Shown here in pieces: positions 1 through 11,984 of a stretch of 64,000 nucleotides of DNA. The notes under the pieces were generated by a model, which was not told where the DNA came from, did not search any database, and saw only the letters and a program-made list of their open reading frames with translations. The stretch covers positions 6,376,001 through 6,440,000 of the forward strand of contig OY987233.1 in the NCBI GenBank assembly GCA_963920705.1. The letters run 5' to 3'. This DNA is from Odiellus spinosus. Lineage: Eukaryota; Arthropoda; Arachnida; Opiliones; Phalangiidae. Both the position numbers and the translations under genes were made by a program. How positions within the stretch are numbered: the stretch's first letter is position 1; every line of letters begins with the position of its first letter.

Positions 1-1750
1 GGCAATGACATCGAGATCGACAACGTTCTCGATAATCGAGTGTGTTGCCGATGTCTATGTCGACAGGGTAAAACGTATCGAAAACGATGTCGAGATCATT
101 TTCATCCAATCACAGAGTTATAGGGAATATTAGAAAAGATAGTAAGCTACCGAAATAAAAAATAAAATGGGGGTGTTAAACTTGGTTCGTCTCGAGCTTT
201 TGAAACTTGTAAGAAGGGATTTAAGTATGCAGAGAGTTATTAGAGATCGCTCTAGATTTTTTGAGCTATCAAAATAATAACCCGTTCTTATCTTACCGCT
301 GCCCTGTATATTTTTTTTGTTTCCAATCATAGTTCATACGTTAAACAAAGCCGGTGCCCGGCGAGCTGTTCAGTTTAGTTTCCCACCCCAAAAACTGAAA
401 CCAGATAAGTGTACCGTAGAAACCATCACTTTTAAAAAATATTCGGCGGTAGCCTACCGGACGCTTCGGTAAAACCATGTCAAATTTAAATTAATCCGCG
501 TGATAAGTCTAATAGAGAAAATTGTGGCTATTTTTTTGACGATTATTTCTAACCCTTTCCAAGTTTGAATTTAGGTCGTTGAAAGCAGACGAAAAACTCG
601 ACTGTGAACTTGAGAAGGAGTCTTTCCGTCTACCGGTTTGCCGCGCTTAGCCAACGGTGTTAATTCCTTCGGCTGGATGATGGATCAGTTTGTTTTATAC
701 ACCTTATCTAACTAATTTTTAACTGATATTTAGTTATTTTTAAAGTAGTTATTAGGCTTTAGTTAATGAACTCCAGTAAGTACGATTGTGACTCAGAAAA
801 TGCATTGTGTTAATGAAGAACGGATCTGTAACGACGGCCTCGAATCTCCAAAATGTGCATCGGAAAAAACCCATTTTATTAGTGCGGTGTTTTAGGCTTA
901 GCTGCGCTTGCTGCCTCTCCTCGTAATATTGCGCTTCGTAAAGGCACCTGGTAAATAAACAATAAACTATGTATTCACCGATCATCAGGTATTTTGAGTG
1001 GCCCTACGATATTTCTCTTTGAAAATCAAGAAATTCAACACAACTCAAGGTACATTTGGATACTTCAAGGATATTTTCTTTTAAGAAGTAATTATATGGT
1101 AAGTTTGTCTGATTTTATTATTTTGAAATTTATACCGTATATATTATTGGGTATTGAAAAATTGATACAAATGTCTAAAGTAGACACAAAACATTGAAAA
1201 ATCAATGAAAGCGTTAATTGTGAAGGAATTTTTCTAATAATCATATAATGTTTTGGCTGTTAAATTAATTTAGGGAAAGATAATTACAAACTTTAATTTA
1301 GGCTAGATTGATGCAGGGAGTCACGAATTGAATTTAATTAATGCGAGGAACGTTGTCCTTAATTGGATTTTAATTAATGCAGAGTGATTGAATTTAATTT
1401 GATTTTAATTCGTGTAGAGCCCTATTTATAAATATGTGTCACAATAATATCCATCAACTGTGATTTTTCGTTAAGGCCGTAAAACTAGGCAATTTGAGAA
1501 ACCGCTTTCCACCATTTTTAGGCGCCCAATCATATTCCGGGCGGAACTATTTTCGTTGTTGTTATTCGGAGAATTGAAGGGCGCGTTTGGCAGGAGAGAG
1601 TTAGGCCTTTTTTAGTGTGAAGCTTCTGGCTATCCTGCAGAATTAGTGTTAGGGATGACAAATATTACTAGTGTTGCACAGTACTCCACTTTTTATTAGT
1701 ATCATACCACGCGATTTCACTTTTATCTCTACCGTAAAGAAAAGTTTTGG
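1..1750. other. Unassigned sequence, no gene recognised
   Basis: Two plus-strand frames are open from the window edge to about 123-130, but this stretch is built from repeated GATCGAGATCGACAACG-like words, so the openness probably reflects a repeat. The remainder is AT-rich with no convincing exon. Around 1310-1420 the phrase TTGAATTTAATTAATGC recurs three times. Confidence 0.5.
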
Positions 1751-1754
1751 CCAA

Positions 1755-2029
1755 CTGACTAGTGAGCCCCCCTCTCCTTATTTATTTTAGTAGTCACTGA
1801 CGACTGGGGGTAAAAATAGGGGTATGAAACAAGAAGGAAGACCGTATTAATATAATGCTTTACCCATCTCGTAAGTCGTTTTCGCGAGGACTGAATTAAA
1901 GCTTTTCTCACTTGTGTATAATCTCGTTTTTTCAATTTTTGGGTTTGATGAATATTAGAATTCAGGTAAATGTTTCACTAGTCAAATTGACTAGTTACCC
2001 CCCTTGATTTTTATTAATTTTAGTAGTCA
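1755..2029 (+). repeat. Direct repeat pair of about 42 bp
   Basis: The segments 1755-1796 and 1987-2029 are near copies: GACTAGT, then a run of C, then TTATTTATTTTAGTAGTCA or close. They are separated by about 190 bp of unrelated sequence. This could be two short dispersed repeats or the ends of a degraded element; no inverted termini were found. Confidence 0.5.
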
Positions 2030-2385
2030 GGGCATTTATTTTAGTAGTCAAATGCCGTGAATAGTGCCTTATTTCCAAGACTGAACACGACCCTACACCC
2101 ATATGTAGCGGTAAAAAATTTAAATTAATCTTTTGATACATATAGAAATTTATATTTTGATACGTATTTCATCATTTTTTATCATTACATATGAATGTAA
2201 ATGGGGTGTAATATGCGTTAACTTATATTTTAAATTTCTTAGGCCCTAAAATATGATTTTAAGTAAGAAAAAATATATCTAAAAGAAATTACTGTAATTG
2301 CTAAAATTAATTGTAATAAGCACTTCTAAATTTCGCACCACAATTTTGAATCGTGATTTGGAAATTAGTTAATGCGAGCCAATCA

Positions 2386-2671
2386 AATTTCGTCTTTTTA
2401 GGCAGCTATATTCCAATATTATATATACAAATGGCAAGCCCCCAAAAGGTGGTGCCACATTTCCCATATTGAACCGAAAAATAACGAACCAATTTTACCA
2501 AATCATGAGGATTTAATAGATGAAAATAAAAATTAGGTTACTAAAAATGATGAAGAACTACAAAAGGAATTGCCAACCACCAAAGCAAGCCAATTTTGGT
2601 CACGTCAAAATCTAAAATTCCGAACCAAACCATATAATTTTTGGTCCAACAAAAATTTGATTGGTTGGCAA
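2386..2671. mobile_element. Candidate short inverted-repeat element (weak)
   Basis: GCCAATCAAATTT at 2386-2398 is answered in inverted form by AAATTTGATTGGTTGGC at 2655-2671, giving a roughly 285-bp unit. No target duplication was recognised and no second copy was seen in the window, so this is only a candidate. Confidence 0.25.
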
Positions 2672-2724
2672 TGGCATCCCTTTTCTACATGGAACAAAAT
2701 GGATTACGATTTAAATGTTTCGGT

Positions 2725-2738
2725 GGGGGGGGGGGGGG
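2725..2738 (+). repeat. G14 homopolymer
   Basis: Uninterrupted run of 14 G residues. It is unusual in such AT-rich sequence and prone to length variation and sequencing error. Confidence 0.9.
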
Positions 2739-2866
2739 TGAAACACTGACTTAAAACTTAATTTTGACGTAATGAAGCTGAGTAAAACACATTTGACTGG
2801 AGGACCCTTTTACTGTGTTACGGTTTTATCAACAAAATCAGGCTTTTGATTTTCATTCGTGATCCC

Positions 2867-3282
2867 TTTAAAGGTATAAACCAATCTAACAGCAAATGAT
2901 TATTTTATCGATTCCTTATCGTTTAAATAGGCCTAATTCACCTGTAAAAATAATTTCAAACAATTATTAAACTGGAAATAAATTTAAACTTACCCGGAAA
3001 AATAGGCTTAGCTGGATTCATGGAGATCCTTCCTCAATTTCTTCGCATTGATGGGTCGTTAAGGCGAGGTCTCCATGAGACTTTCAATAACTTTCGATTG
3101 GTAGTTGACCCATCAATGCGAAGAAATTCAGGATCTCCATGAATTCAGCTAAGCCTATTTTGATGATTAAGTTTTAAATTTAATTCTAGTTAAATATTTG
3201 TTTGTAAAATATTTTAACTAGTGGATTAGGCCTATTTAAACAATAAAGAATCGATAAAAAAAGGTTGCATTCTACTTTTAAA
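2867..3282. mobile_element. Family A MITE, copy 1 (diverged ends)
   Basis: Family A elements read TTAA-AGGGAGAATGCAACC, then a terminal block with TCGATTCCTTATCG and TTTAAATAGGCCTAATCCA, then an internal palindrome (AATAGGCTTAGCTGGATTCATGG / CCATGAATCCAGCTAAGCC, interrupted), then the inverted terminal block. This copy has both terminal blocks and the palindromic core, but its outermost bases are eroded (TTTAAAGGTATAAACC on the left, GGTTGCATTCTACTTTTAAA on the right). No coding capacity. Confidence 0.9.
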
Positions 3283-3870
3283 TTTCCTGAATCTATACCA
3301 AGTATTCATCTGTGGTTTAGAATATTTTTTTTGTTCTTAGGTACATAAATGAGTTCTTGATGTAATATAAATAGTCAAAACCGCTCTCAAACCCCGTGTT
3401 TAACGAATAAGGAAATCCCTAATTAATCTTAGTAACACGCATAGTGATTTTATTTACTTTAAAATCTAATCTAGAGCAGTGAAGTTCGTTAATCTGTTCC
3501 GGGGATTGAACAGATTGCGCTTGTCGTAGTATTCGAATGGTCTCACCTACTCTGTCTCATTTTTTCTCGGCTTAGTTAAGTGATGCTCTCGACAGTTTCG
3601 CGGAGAGCGCGTATTTTAAACCTATTAACGTAGCCAACCGAGATTTATTTTCTGTCTAGGATTAGGAGATATATATAAATGCATACACTCCAACGTGAAC
3701 TATTTTGAATCTACCATAGCCTGCTGATCTATAAATGTTCCATAGAAGTATAAGCGTCGAGTCAAACTAAAAAAACTGTAGGGAGATGTAATAAACACAC
3801 TTGTTAATGTGGTTTTTGATGAAGTGCTTTGTCAGAAGTATATAATACTAGAAGGGAATCGTATTCTTTC
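3283..3870. other. Unassigned sequence, no gene seen
   Basis: AT-rich sequence between family A copies 1 and 2. No exon-like open frame, tandem repeat or recognisable element was found. Confidence 0.5.
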
Positions 3871-4158
3871 TTAAAGGGAGAATGCAACCTAACAAGTGAT
3901 TTTTTTATCGATTCTTTATCGTTTTAATAGGCCTAATCCAACAGAAAAACAAATATTAAACAAACAAATATAAATTTGAAACTTAACCGAAAAATAGGCT
4001 TAGCTAGATTCATAAGGACTATGGACCAATTTCATTGCTCGCTAGTCCTTATATGGTTAGTTCAGTATCCAAATGAATCCAGCTAAGCCTATTTTGATGG
4101 TAACTTTTAAATTTATTTCTAGTTTAATATTTGTTTGTAATTTTTTTATTGTTGGATT
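3871..4158. mobile_element. Family A MITE, copy 2 (3' truncated by an E element)
   Basis: Starts with an intact TTAAAGGGAGAATGCAACC terminus and keeps the palindromic core. It stops inside the right terminal block, at GTTGGATTTA, where the E element begins. The missing right end is not found beyond the E element, so insertion was accompanied or followed by loss of that end. Confidence 0.9.
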
Positions 4159-4671
4159 TAGAGCTCGGAATTCGTATAATTTTTATTAATTGGATAAAAT
4201 CAACTGTTTGATTAAAAATAGACTATTTTTCATTCGAGTTAGCTTACTCGAAGATGAAGTAAAAAAAACCATAATCCATATCCGTTTTTATCCAAAAATG
4301 GCCTTATCTTAGAATATTATCCACGTTATACGTTCGGATAAAAAAATTCAAAATTTATTTTCGTGAAAAATAACGAATAAAAAGATAATTTAAAATCTTA
4401 GTTTCGCTGTTTTATTTATATCCTTCGAATTAAAAGTAAATTTGAAATTTTTTCTTATATTTTAGACTAATTCTAGAAATTTGAATTTTCTTATCCAACG
4501 AATAATTTGTTCTTAGATAAAGCTCCAAACACTTATCTTCGGGTAAACCTTATACATTTAACAATTATACGAATATACAAATTAAATTTTTTAGTTCCAA
4601 ACAATTTATCCGAAAATAAACTATCTGAAAATATACGAATAACAGAAGATAATGGATCGATCCGAGCTCTA
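4159..4671 (+). mobile_element. Family E element, copy 1
   Basis: Bounded by TA-GAGCTCGGAATTCG and ATCCGAGCTC-TA, i.e. inverted termini around GAGCTCGGAAT with a TA dinucleotide at each end. The interior is AT-rich and lacks a transposase. The TA flanks suggest Tc1/mariner-like mobilisation, but that is inference. Five E copies occur in the window. Confidence 0.85.
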
Positions 4672-5199
4672 CTTCTGATCTATTGTTTTATTACTTCTTT
4701 ATACTTCATCATAATCACTTATCGTTACATTTGTGGATCGCGTTGGTCTTAGGGGGGCGCTAGTATCTCATCCTTAGAACCTCTAGAGAAGTCGGGCCTT
4801 AGAGAGAGAGAGAGTTGCGTTCTTGGGTAAGGTTAGCGGGATATTTTAGTGTGGACATTCTTTGAGCCGCGAGCGCCGGGATCAAGAGTGTCAAGACGAA
4901 AACTCTTTCTTGGTTCCGCGAGAGTTTGAAGCTTGTTGAATAAAACCCCTTTTTTTAACTTTCTTCACCGTGAAGTTCAACGTGGATTAAAAAACAAATC
5001 CAACAAATAATCTGGCGTTAAACATTTTATATAAAATATTTGTTTTTGAAGTCGAAAGACTTCTCAACTTTAAAACTTTAAAACATTTTTAAAATAACGT
5101 GGTGATTGTTTTAAAACAATATTTTGAACGAAAATTACTTGCGTGCGTTTATTTGGGTGCTGCTGTTTTGTGTAACAGGTAGGATTGATTTTAAATTAA
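4672..5199. other. Unassigned sequence, no gene seen
   Basis: Contains a short GA run (about 4801-4813) and AT-rich sequence. No open frame or known element recognised. Confidence 0.45.
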
Positions 5200-5785
5200 T
5201 AATAATTTGAATTTAATTCAATTTAAGTGTAGTTTGATTTTATATTTAGAAATAATTTTGAATTATTCATTTAAGACATCGTAGAAAATTTCCTGTGATG
5301 TTTAAACCTATTATTGAATTATCCATTATTTAAAATTGAATTTAATTAATACGGTTTTATCCAAAAATTTAAATTTTATATTTTAGAAATTATTTTAAAT
5401 TATTCTACTGATAAATTCATATCTATATTTATCATATAAATTAATGAATTATCCATTAATTACTATCCACTGATAAATTGAATTTAATTAATATTATTTT
5501 AGCCAAAAACTACAATTTTATATTTTAGAAATTATTTTAAATTATTCTACTGATAAATTCATATCTATATTTATCATATAAATTAATGAATTATCCATTA
5601 ATTATTATCCATTGATAAATTTAATTTAATTAATATTATTTTATCCAAAAATTACAATTTTATATTTTAGAAATTATTTTACAATTATTCTACTGATAAA
5701 TTCATATCTATATTTATCATATAAATTAATGAATTATCCATTGATTATTATCCACTATACAAATTGAATTTAATTAATTGTAACA
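5200..5785 (+). repeat. AT-rich tandem array, unit about 142 bp, about 4 copies
   Basis: The landmark TTGAATTTAATTAAT recurs at about 5336, 5478, 5619 and 5764, and each unit contains CTACTGATAAATTCATATC and TATCATATAAATTAATGAA. Copies are highly similar in the middle of the array and decay at the edges. No coding capacity. Confidence 0.9.
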
Positions 5786-6175
5786 TATATCGGGTATTAT
5801 TAAACCACCCCTTCAATTTAGCGAAGTCGTCATGGGTGTTAAGAATTTTAGATTATATCCAGTGAGGATTAGCCAATCTGTGTTATCTAAATTGGATTGT
5901 AATTATACCACGGATTATTTGAAATACTTACTTCACTGGAATTAATGAAGATTATGACTGTCTTATCGATTTAGACGCAAAAATCTAGTCCTCTGAGTCG
6001 GATAACTACTCAGTTATCATATTTTCCAATTAGTTCATTTTCGGATTAATTATTGTAATCGAAAACATGCAATTTGTATATTTGCATAAATTTGTAGAGT
6101 TTATCCGAAGATAAGCATTTGAATCTTTCTATAATCGAGTTATCTGTTAATTTAACGAAAATTCTTGCTCTTGAA
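5786..6175. other. Unassigned sequence, no gene seen
   Basis: AT-rich spacer between the 142-bp array and the second E element. Nothing recognised. Confidence 0.45.
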
Positions 6176-6731
6176 TAGAGCTCGGAATTCGTATAATTTT
6201 TATTAATTATATAAAAATCTACTAAATTCTGATATATATTATATCTTTGATTAAAAATAGACTATTTTTCATTCGAGTTAACTTATTCGAAGATAAAGTA
6301 AAAAACATAATCCATATCCGTTTTTATCCAAAAATGGCAACTTATCTTAGAATATTATCAGCGTTATACGTTCGGATAAAAAAATTCAAAATTTGTTTTC
6401 GTGAAAAATAACGAATCAAAAGATGATTTAAAATCTTAGTTTCGTTGTTTTATTTATATTCTTCGAATTAAAAGTCAATTTGAAATATTTTTCTAATATT
6501 TTAGACTAATTCTGGAAACGTGAATTTTCTTATCCATCGTTATACGTTTGAATACGAGTCATTTGTTCGTAGATAAAGCGCCAAACGCTGATCTTCGGGT
6601 AAACTTTATACATTTAACAATTATACGAATATACAAATTTCATTTTTTAGTTATAAACAATTTATCCGAAAATAAAATATCTGAAAATATACGAATAACA
6701 GAAGATAATGGATATCCGATTCCGAGCTCTA
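6176..6731 (+). mobile_element. Family E element, copy 2
   Basis: Same orientation and nearly the same sequence as copy 1, bounded by TA-GAGCTCGGAATTCG and GATTCCGAGCTC-TA. It retains both inverted termini and has no transposase. Short ORFs within it are shared only because the element is repeated. Confidence 0.9.
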
Positions 6732-7106
6732 CTCTTCAATTATATTATATATATTTATTACAATTGGTCAGGGAACCCTGATTATACGATTCCGGATTCG
6801 TGTTGGTAATTAAATTAAACGACGTGTGCTAAATTAATAAACCCACAAATACCCGTTAACATTTTAACAACCAATAATTATGTTTCTCTGCGTGAAAAAG
6901 CACTTAAGAGACACGCGTCTTGTGGGTTAAGTAAATACTTAGCATCTTCGCGATAAATATTTCCCCCAATCGCCGACTGGCTAAGAATTTCTCTTTCGAC
7001 CCCAAAAGTCATTCGTTTTATTCCCCGGAATGCTTTGAAGTGACGGTGTAAACAGTTTTCTCATCACAACCTAAAATGAAATTCGAGTATCATTTTCGAT
7101 TAATCA
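6732..7106. other. Unassigned sequence, no gene seen
   Basis: Spacer between E copy 2 and A copy 3; no recognisable feature. Confidence 0.4.
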
Positions 7107-7440
7107 TTAAAGGAATGATGCAACCTTTAACTACAAGTGATGTTTTATCCATTCCTTATCGTTTAAATAGGCCTAATCCACTAGTAAAACAAATTACAAC
7201 AAATATTAAACTAGAAATAAATTTAAAACTTACCATCAAAATAGGCTTAGCTGGATTCATTGAAATCATGAATTTCTTAGCATTAAGGCTTAGCAAAACT
7301 TCCTATTAATATTCGATTGATTGCTGACCCTTCAATGCGAAGAAATTCAGGATCTAAATGAATCCAGCTAAGCCTATTTTCCGGTAAGTTTTAAATTTAT
7401 TTGTAGTTTAAAATTTGTTTGTAAAATTTTGTATTTAGTT
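7107..7440. mobile_element. Family A MITE, copy 3 (right end lost)
   Basis: Begins TTAAAGGAATGATGCAACC and keeps the left terminal block and palindromic core (AATAGGCTTAGCTGGATTC ... GAATCCAGCTAAGCC). The sequence diverges before the right terminal block. Confidence 0.85.
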
Positions 7441-8059
7441 ATATATCTCGGCCGGTATTATTCGCAAAAATCTAAAATTGGTTAACCCTAACTAAAAACG
7501 TGTCCCGAGTCTGAATTTGAAAAACGTTTGGCTCTATACACTCAAGTTTTTTAGTTAAGCGCTAAATAGGGCGTAGTAATTAACAATTAATGCCCAAAAA
7601 GGACCACCTCTAATTTTAAGGAAATTTTTAGGGAATCACCTACCATAAAATCTGGTTTCACAGAAACCACTATTTCTATCGAAAAAAAAAATATATTGTA
7701 TATTCACCCTTTAATCAAAATATATAATTATCTAGTCGGTCTGCCTGACTATCTGTCGGCCAGGAACGCTAAAATGTACACGCAAAGTTAGATACACTAT
7801 GTTAAACTTCATCGCAAACTCTGCTTGAGTTATTATTTCAAATACTTTGGAAGATTTCGATTTTGAGGTTCAGTGTTTGTCGAGGCTCAAGATTTGATTA
7901 AACCTAACACGGCTTAATTTAATTATTAAATATGGTTTAGAGATTAGAGATTTGGAGATTATAACGTTCTTTGCGATGTTTAACAAAGAAATAACTGGAA
8001 CAACGTAATAGGAATTTCAGTTAAAGTTCATAATTTTTGACGGATGATAGATTAAAATA
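7441..8059. other. Unassigned sequence, no gene seen
   Basis: No tandem repeat, element end or plausible exon recognised. Confidence 0.4.
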
Positions 8060-8305
8060 TTACCACGACAGCGAAAATTAATATTTTATAAATGCTTGAA
8101 AATAAAAATTCCCCGCAATACTACGTCATCGCACTATGGTCGCGTGATTTCGATATTATATAGAGCTTCCTACAGTTGATTCTCGCGCGTTCTGGCACCA
8201 GTGATAAGGTCGCTTTCACGCGATCTTTTTCGTGAAAGTACCTAATCTAGATAGTCCTATCTTTAGTATCATAATTATCGTTAATTACGTTTCGGAATCA
8301 TTAAT
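8060..8305 (+). mobile_element. Family D MITE fragment, copy 1
   Basis: Matches the middle of family D (the block around AATTCCCCGCAATACTACGTC, GGTCGCGTGATTTCG and CCAGTGATAAGGTCGCTTTC). Both TTAA-associated ends are missing. Confidence 0.85.
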
Positions 8306-8475
8306 TTTATTTAATTAATGGTACATTTTAGTTTCGAAATTCTTGAAGAGCTAGAGCTAAGTTGAAGAGGGAAAAGAAATGGTAATTGATCCATTCTTCT
8401 TATTAAAAATAAGACTTGTTCCCATCTTTGAGAAATGCCTCTGAATTGTGTAAAAAATCGAGAAAGATTCAGATT

Positions 8476-8532
8476 TTGTCATTGAATTAAAAGGAGAACC
8501 TCTAACTAATCAAAAGACACTCTACCTTTGGC
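8476..8532 (+). mobile_element. Family L MITE, left end only
   Basis: Carries the terminal motif GAGAACCTC-NN-AC-AATCAAAAG that forms the complete inverted-repeat element at 61435-61567. The copy is cut short at GGCTAGAGCTCGG by an F element, so it was probably interrupted by that insertion. Confidence 0.55.
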
Positions 8533-9070
8533 TAGAGCTCGGAATCGGATAATAAATATCCATTGATAACTAGGCTTTTTTAAAAAATTTTAATCTCGGA
8601 TAAATTGTTTGTTAATAAAACAGACGAATATCAAATGGATACGAATTATCCGGAGATAAAATTTCAAGCTCGATTAATAAACAAATTACACGTTTATTCG
8701 AACGGATAACGCGAAGATAAAAATACGACGTTTCTCGAAATCCGTGTAGAATGAAATATAATAATTATATTTTAATCTAAATTGAAAGGAACAGCGACTA
8801 AATTACTACATTCTAGCTTCTAGATCTCAGTTTGGGTTAAAATCGGAGAAGAAACTCGAGTTTCAAATTGTTCTTATCGGCGAATGAATACATCGTATAA
8901 CGTATCAATTTCCTGCAACAATGAGTACGAATAAAAAATTGCCTTACATTCAGATAATTAATTAACTCGAATAAGAAATGGATATGTTTTTCGCGAACGA
9001 ATAATATCTGATTGACATTCACGATGGTCATATTCAATTAACAAAAGTAATATACGAATTCCGAGCTATA
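8533..9070 (+). mobile_element. Family F element, copy 1
   Basis: Starts TA-GAGCTCGGAATCGG and ends with an inverted terminus ACGAATTCCGAGC-TATA. Family F shares its terminal dozen bases with E, but the interior differs (blocks with TAGTTATCAATGG reversed, GAATAAACGCGTAATTTG and a GAAACTTGAGTTTC-like motif). No transposase. Confidence 0.85.
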
Positions 9071-9273
9071 TAAAAATGTTTATCCATGGTTAATTATACG
9101 TATTTAAAGCAGACAGGCCCGTGCATGTTTCTAAATTTTTAATAGTATGAAAAAACTAAAAATTATAGTACGCATATAGCTAAACCTTGATGGTGATAGG
9201 CTCACTTTAATACAGCAGTCATCGTGTTTAAATAATTTCTCCCTCGCGTGCGTTACAGAGAAATTGGGGGTCG
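9071..9273. other. Unassigned spacer
   Basis: No feature recognised between F copy 1 and the CTT microsatellite. Confidence 0.4.
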
Positions 9274-9299
9274 TCTTCTTCTTCTTCTTCTTCTTCTTA
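9274..9299 (+). repeat. (CTT) microsatellite
   Basis: About eight to nine uninterrupted CTT units. Confidence 0.95.
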
Positions 9300-9819
9300 C
9301 AAAGCAGTCATGTGCGAACTTCTAAATGGCAAAGACATACACTCTGCCTACATTTGATGGCTTAGGTGCAGGAGTATTTTGAGAAGGAGTCGCGTGCTCT
9401 AACCTTGTGATATAAATATCTTATCGCCCGCACGAGAGTACAAGCCAACATATCACTGATTGTACGACATTTTGGGAAAAGAGAGGCTGAAAACATTGAT
9501 ACCAAAAACAAAATCATGTTTTGAAGGATAGTTTTAGAGAATATCTTGGTAAATTTAATTCATACAAATATATTGGGAGTTAGCAAGGGAGACATTGGTA
9601 CGTCAGAAGTTTCTATCTCTCACCTTGGTGTAATCCCCCTTAGTGAAAGAGTTCCAGTATTTGCCCTTACAAACGCTCCCCCAGTAACGGGGGTTACATG
9701 ACGTCAGGCTTTCTTTCCCCCTAGGCCCTTATACTAGTAGAACCATGCTTTCTGTTGCCTTGCTACCCAATAGGAAGCTCAGAAGGTGAGCCCACTTCCG
9801 GTGAAAAAGGCAGAAAAAA
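9300..9819. other. Unassigned sequence, no gene seen
   Basis: Spacer upstream of the HSE-like minisatellite. A short open frame running from about 9755 into the repeat array is explained by the periodicity of the array. Confidence 0.4.
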
Positions 9820-10275
9820 TCCTAGGCCAGAATGTTCTAGACTTTTCGAGGTTTTTCCGGAATTTTCCAGAATGTTCTATACTTTTCTAGATTTTTCCGG
9901 AATTGCCCAGAATGTTCTAGATTTTTCCGGAATTGTCCAGAATGTTCTAGATTTTTCCAGGATTTTCCAGAATTTTGCAGAATGTTCTAGATTATTCTAG
10001 ATTTTTCCGACATTTTCCAAAACGTTCTAGGCTTTACTAGATTTTTCCCAAATTTTCCAGAATGTTCTAGTAATTTTTAGATTTTTCAGGAATTTTCCAG
10101 AATGTTCTAGATTTTTCTTTAATATTACAAAATGCACTGGACATTTCTAGATTTTTCTTTAATATTACAAAATGCACTGGACTTTTCTAGACTGTTCTAA
10201 ACTTTCCTAGACTTTTCCAGAACGTCCCAGACTTCTCTAAAACTTTCAAGCCCATTTCAGAAATTTCTAAATCTC
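9820..10275 (+). repeat. Degenerate about 30-bp minisatellite rich in heat-shock-element steps
   Basis: Repeats of the type AATTTTCCAGAATGTTCTAG-ATTTTTC occur about fifteen times. Most units contain TTCCAGAATGTTCTAGA, which is three to four alternating TTC/GAA pentamers in the spacing of a heat-shock element (TTCnnGAAnnTTC). The best stretch is 9965-9991 with five of six pentamers. Related sequence occurs at 15421-15565 and 59541-59765. Confidence 0.85.
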
Positions 10276-10948
10276 TCCAGACTTTTCTTTGCCACAGCTG
10301 TGCACACCGGCTTTGATACAATCTAACAAATTAATATTAATTAGTTTTTGGTTATGTGGTAAAATCATCGAAGTAATATATTAAAATTATCGAAATTTCT
10401 CTTAGTTTCTTAGTTTCGGTTATTTCTTTGTTAAACATGGAAAAAAAAAATTTTAATCTCCAAAAAATAATTAAATTAGACTTAATCAATATTTGAAATT
10501 AATTTTTAATAAAAGTCGCGGATCGACAGACTTGCTTATTAACTGTGCTGTTAGAGAATTATAAAATTTTGATCTTTTTTTACTGTCACGGTAACTCAAA
10601 ATAAAATCCGTGACCACCTCATTTAAAGTTAAATTTAAAATTAATTTTAGTTTCCCTTTATATATGGACCTTCAACTGGAAGAAACATTTTTATTCTGAT
10701 TCATTTGATATATATATTAGTCGTGTAATTGTATCGAGTTGGAATTTCCCTAATCTAATCTTAATTTCCTTGTCGGGGTATTGCGCGTTATATATCGAAA
10801 TTTATTGATAAACATTGAAACGTTGATTATCCGGTTTGATGACGTGACTCTGTTCCCCCCAATTAAATATTTAATGATTTCTACACGACTGATATTTATC
10901 TTTAACACTCAATATGATTTTAGTATATGTTTAAATTGCACCGATTAA
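10276..10948. other. Unassigned AT-rich sequence
   Basis: No gene or known element seen. Confidence 0.4.
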
Positions 10949-11430
10949 TAGAGCTCGGAATTAGTATAATTTTTATTAATTGGATAAAATCTAAATTCTG
11001 ATGTATATTATTCGAAGATAAAGTAAGAAACATAATCCATATCCGTTTTTATCCAAAAATGGCCTAATCTTAGAATATTATCCGCGTTATACGTTCGGAT
11101 AAAAAAATTCAAAATTTAATTCGTGAAAAATAACGAATCAAAAGATGAATTAAAATCTTAGTTTCGTTGTTTTATTTATATTCTTCGAATTAAAGGCCAA
11201 TTTGGAATTTTTTCTTATATTTTAGACTAATTCTGGAAACGTTAATTTTCTTATCCATCGTTATACGTTTGAATACGAGTCATTTGTTCGTAGATAAAGC
11301 GCCGAACGCTTATCTTCGGGTAAACCTTTTTCTTTTAACAATTATACGAATATACAAATTTAATTTTTTAGTTACGAAACAATTTATCCGAAAATAAAAT
11401 ATCTGAAAATATACGAATAACAGAAGATAG
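10949..11430 (+). mobile_element. Family E element, copy 3 (internal deletion, right end lost)
   Basis: Begins TA-GAGCTCGGAATTAG. It lacks about 40 bp present in copies 1 and 2 near the left end and stops after CGAATAACAGAAGATA, so the right GAGCTC terminus is missing. Confidence 0.85.
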
Positions 11431-11984
11431 TTGGGATAGAAACATATTGTAAATTTGACATGAATCATTGGGGAATGGACTTATAATAGCTTTGTATTCA
11501 TTTACATAATTGATTCCATATTGATTTGATAGCGCGTGTTAGACTATTCTTTCTCTAAACCAATCATGAGATAACTGTTAACATAGTTTTGTACGCGCTA
11601 CCAATTCAAGGTGAAATCATGTTCTTACAATATCCATCATTTATAGCCTAGTAAGCAATATGTAAATTTGATATAAAAAAAATAGTATGTCGAAAATTTC
11701 TTTTCCATTTTGAATAGTGCCAAAGTGACAAACGTGATTTGTCGAGAGACGATTACCATAAATAACAAGAGGAGTAGAAGGGTGTAACTATTTCCGCCTA
11801 TTCGTATTAGAATTTATTTTTCTATGGGAGCGCGTAGAAACGAAAAGTAAATCTGACGTCACACGCGTATAAAACAGCCTCTAGAATTTTTTTCAATTCT
11901 TCAAAAGGAAATTCACGTGTTTGGCGCGAATAAATTTTACGAGGCCCGAATGGAGTTAGGTTGTAGGTCTACTTTTATTGTAAA
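11431..11984. other. Unassigned sequence, no gene seen
   Basis: No exon or element recognised between E copy 3 and G copy 1. Confidence 0.4.
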
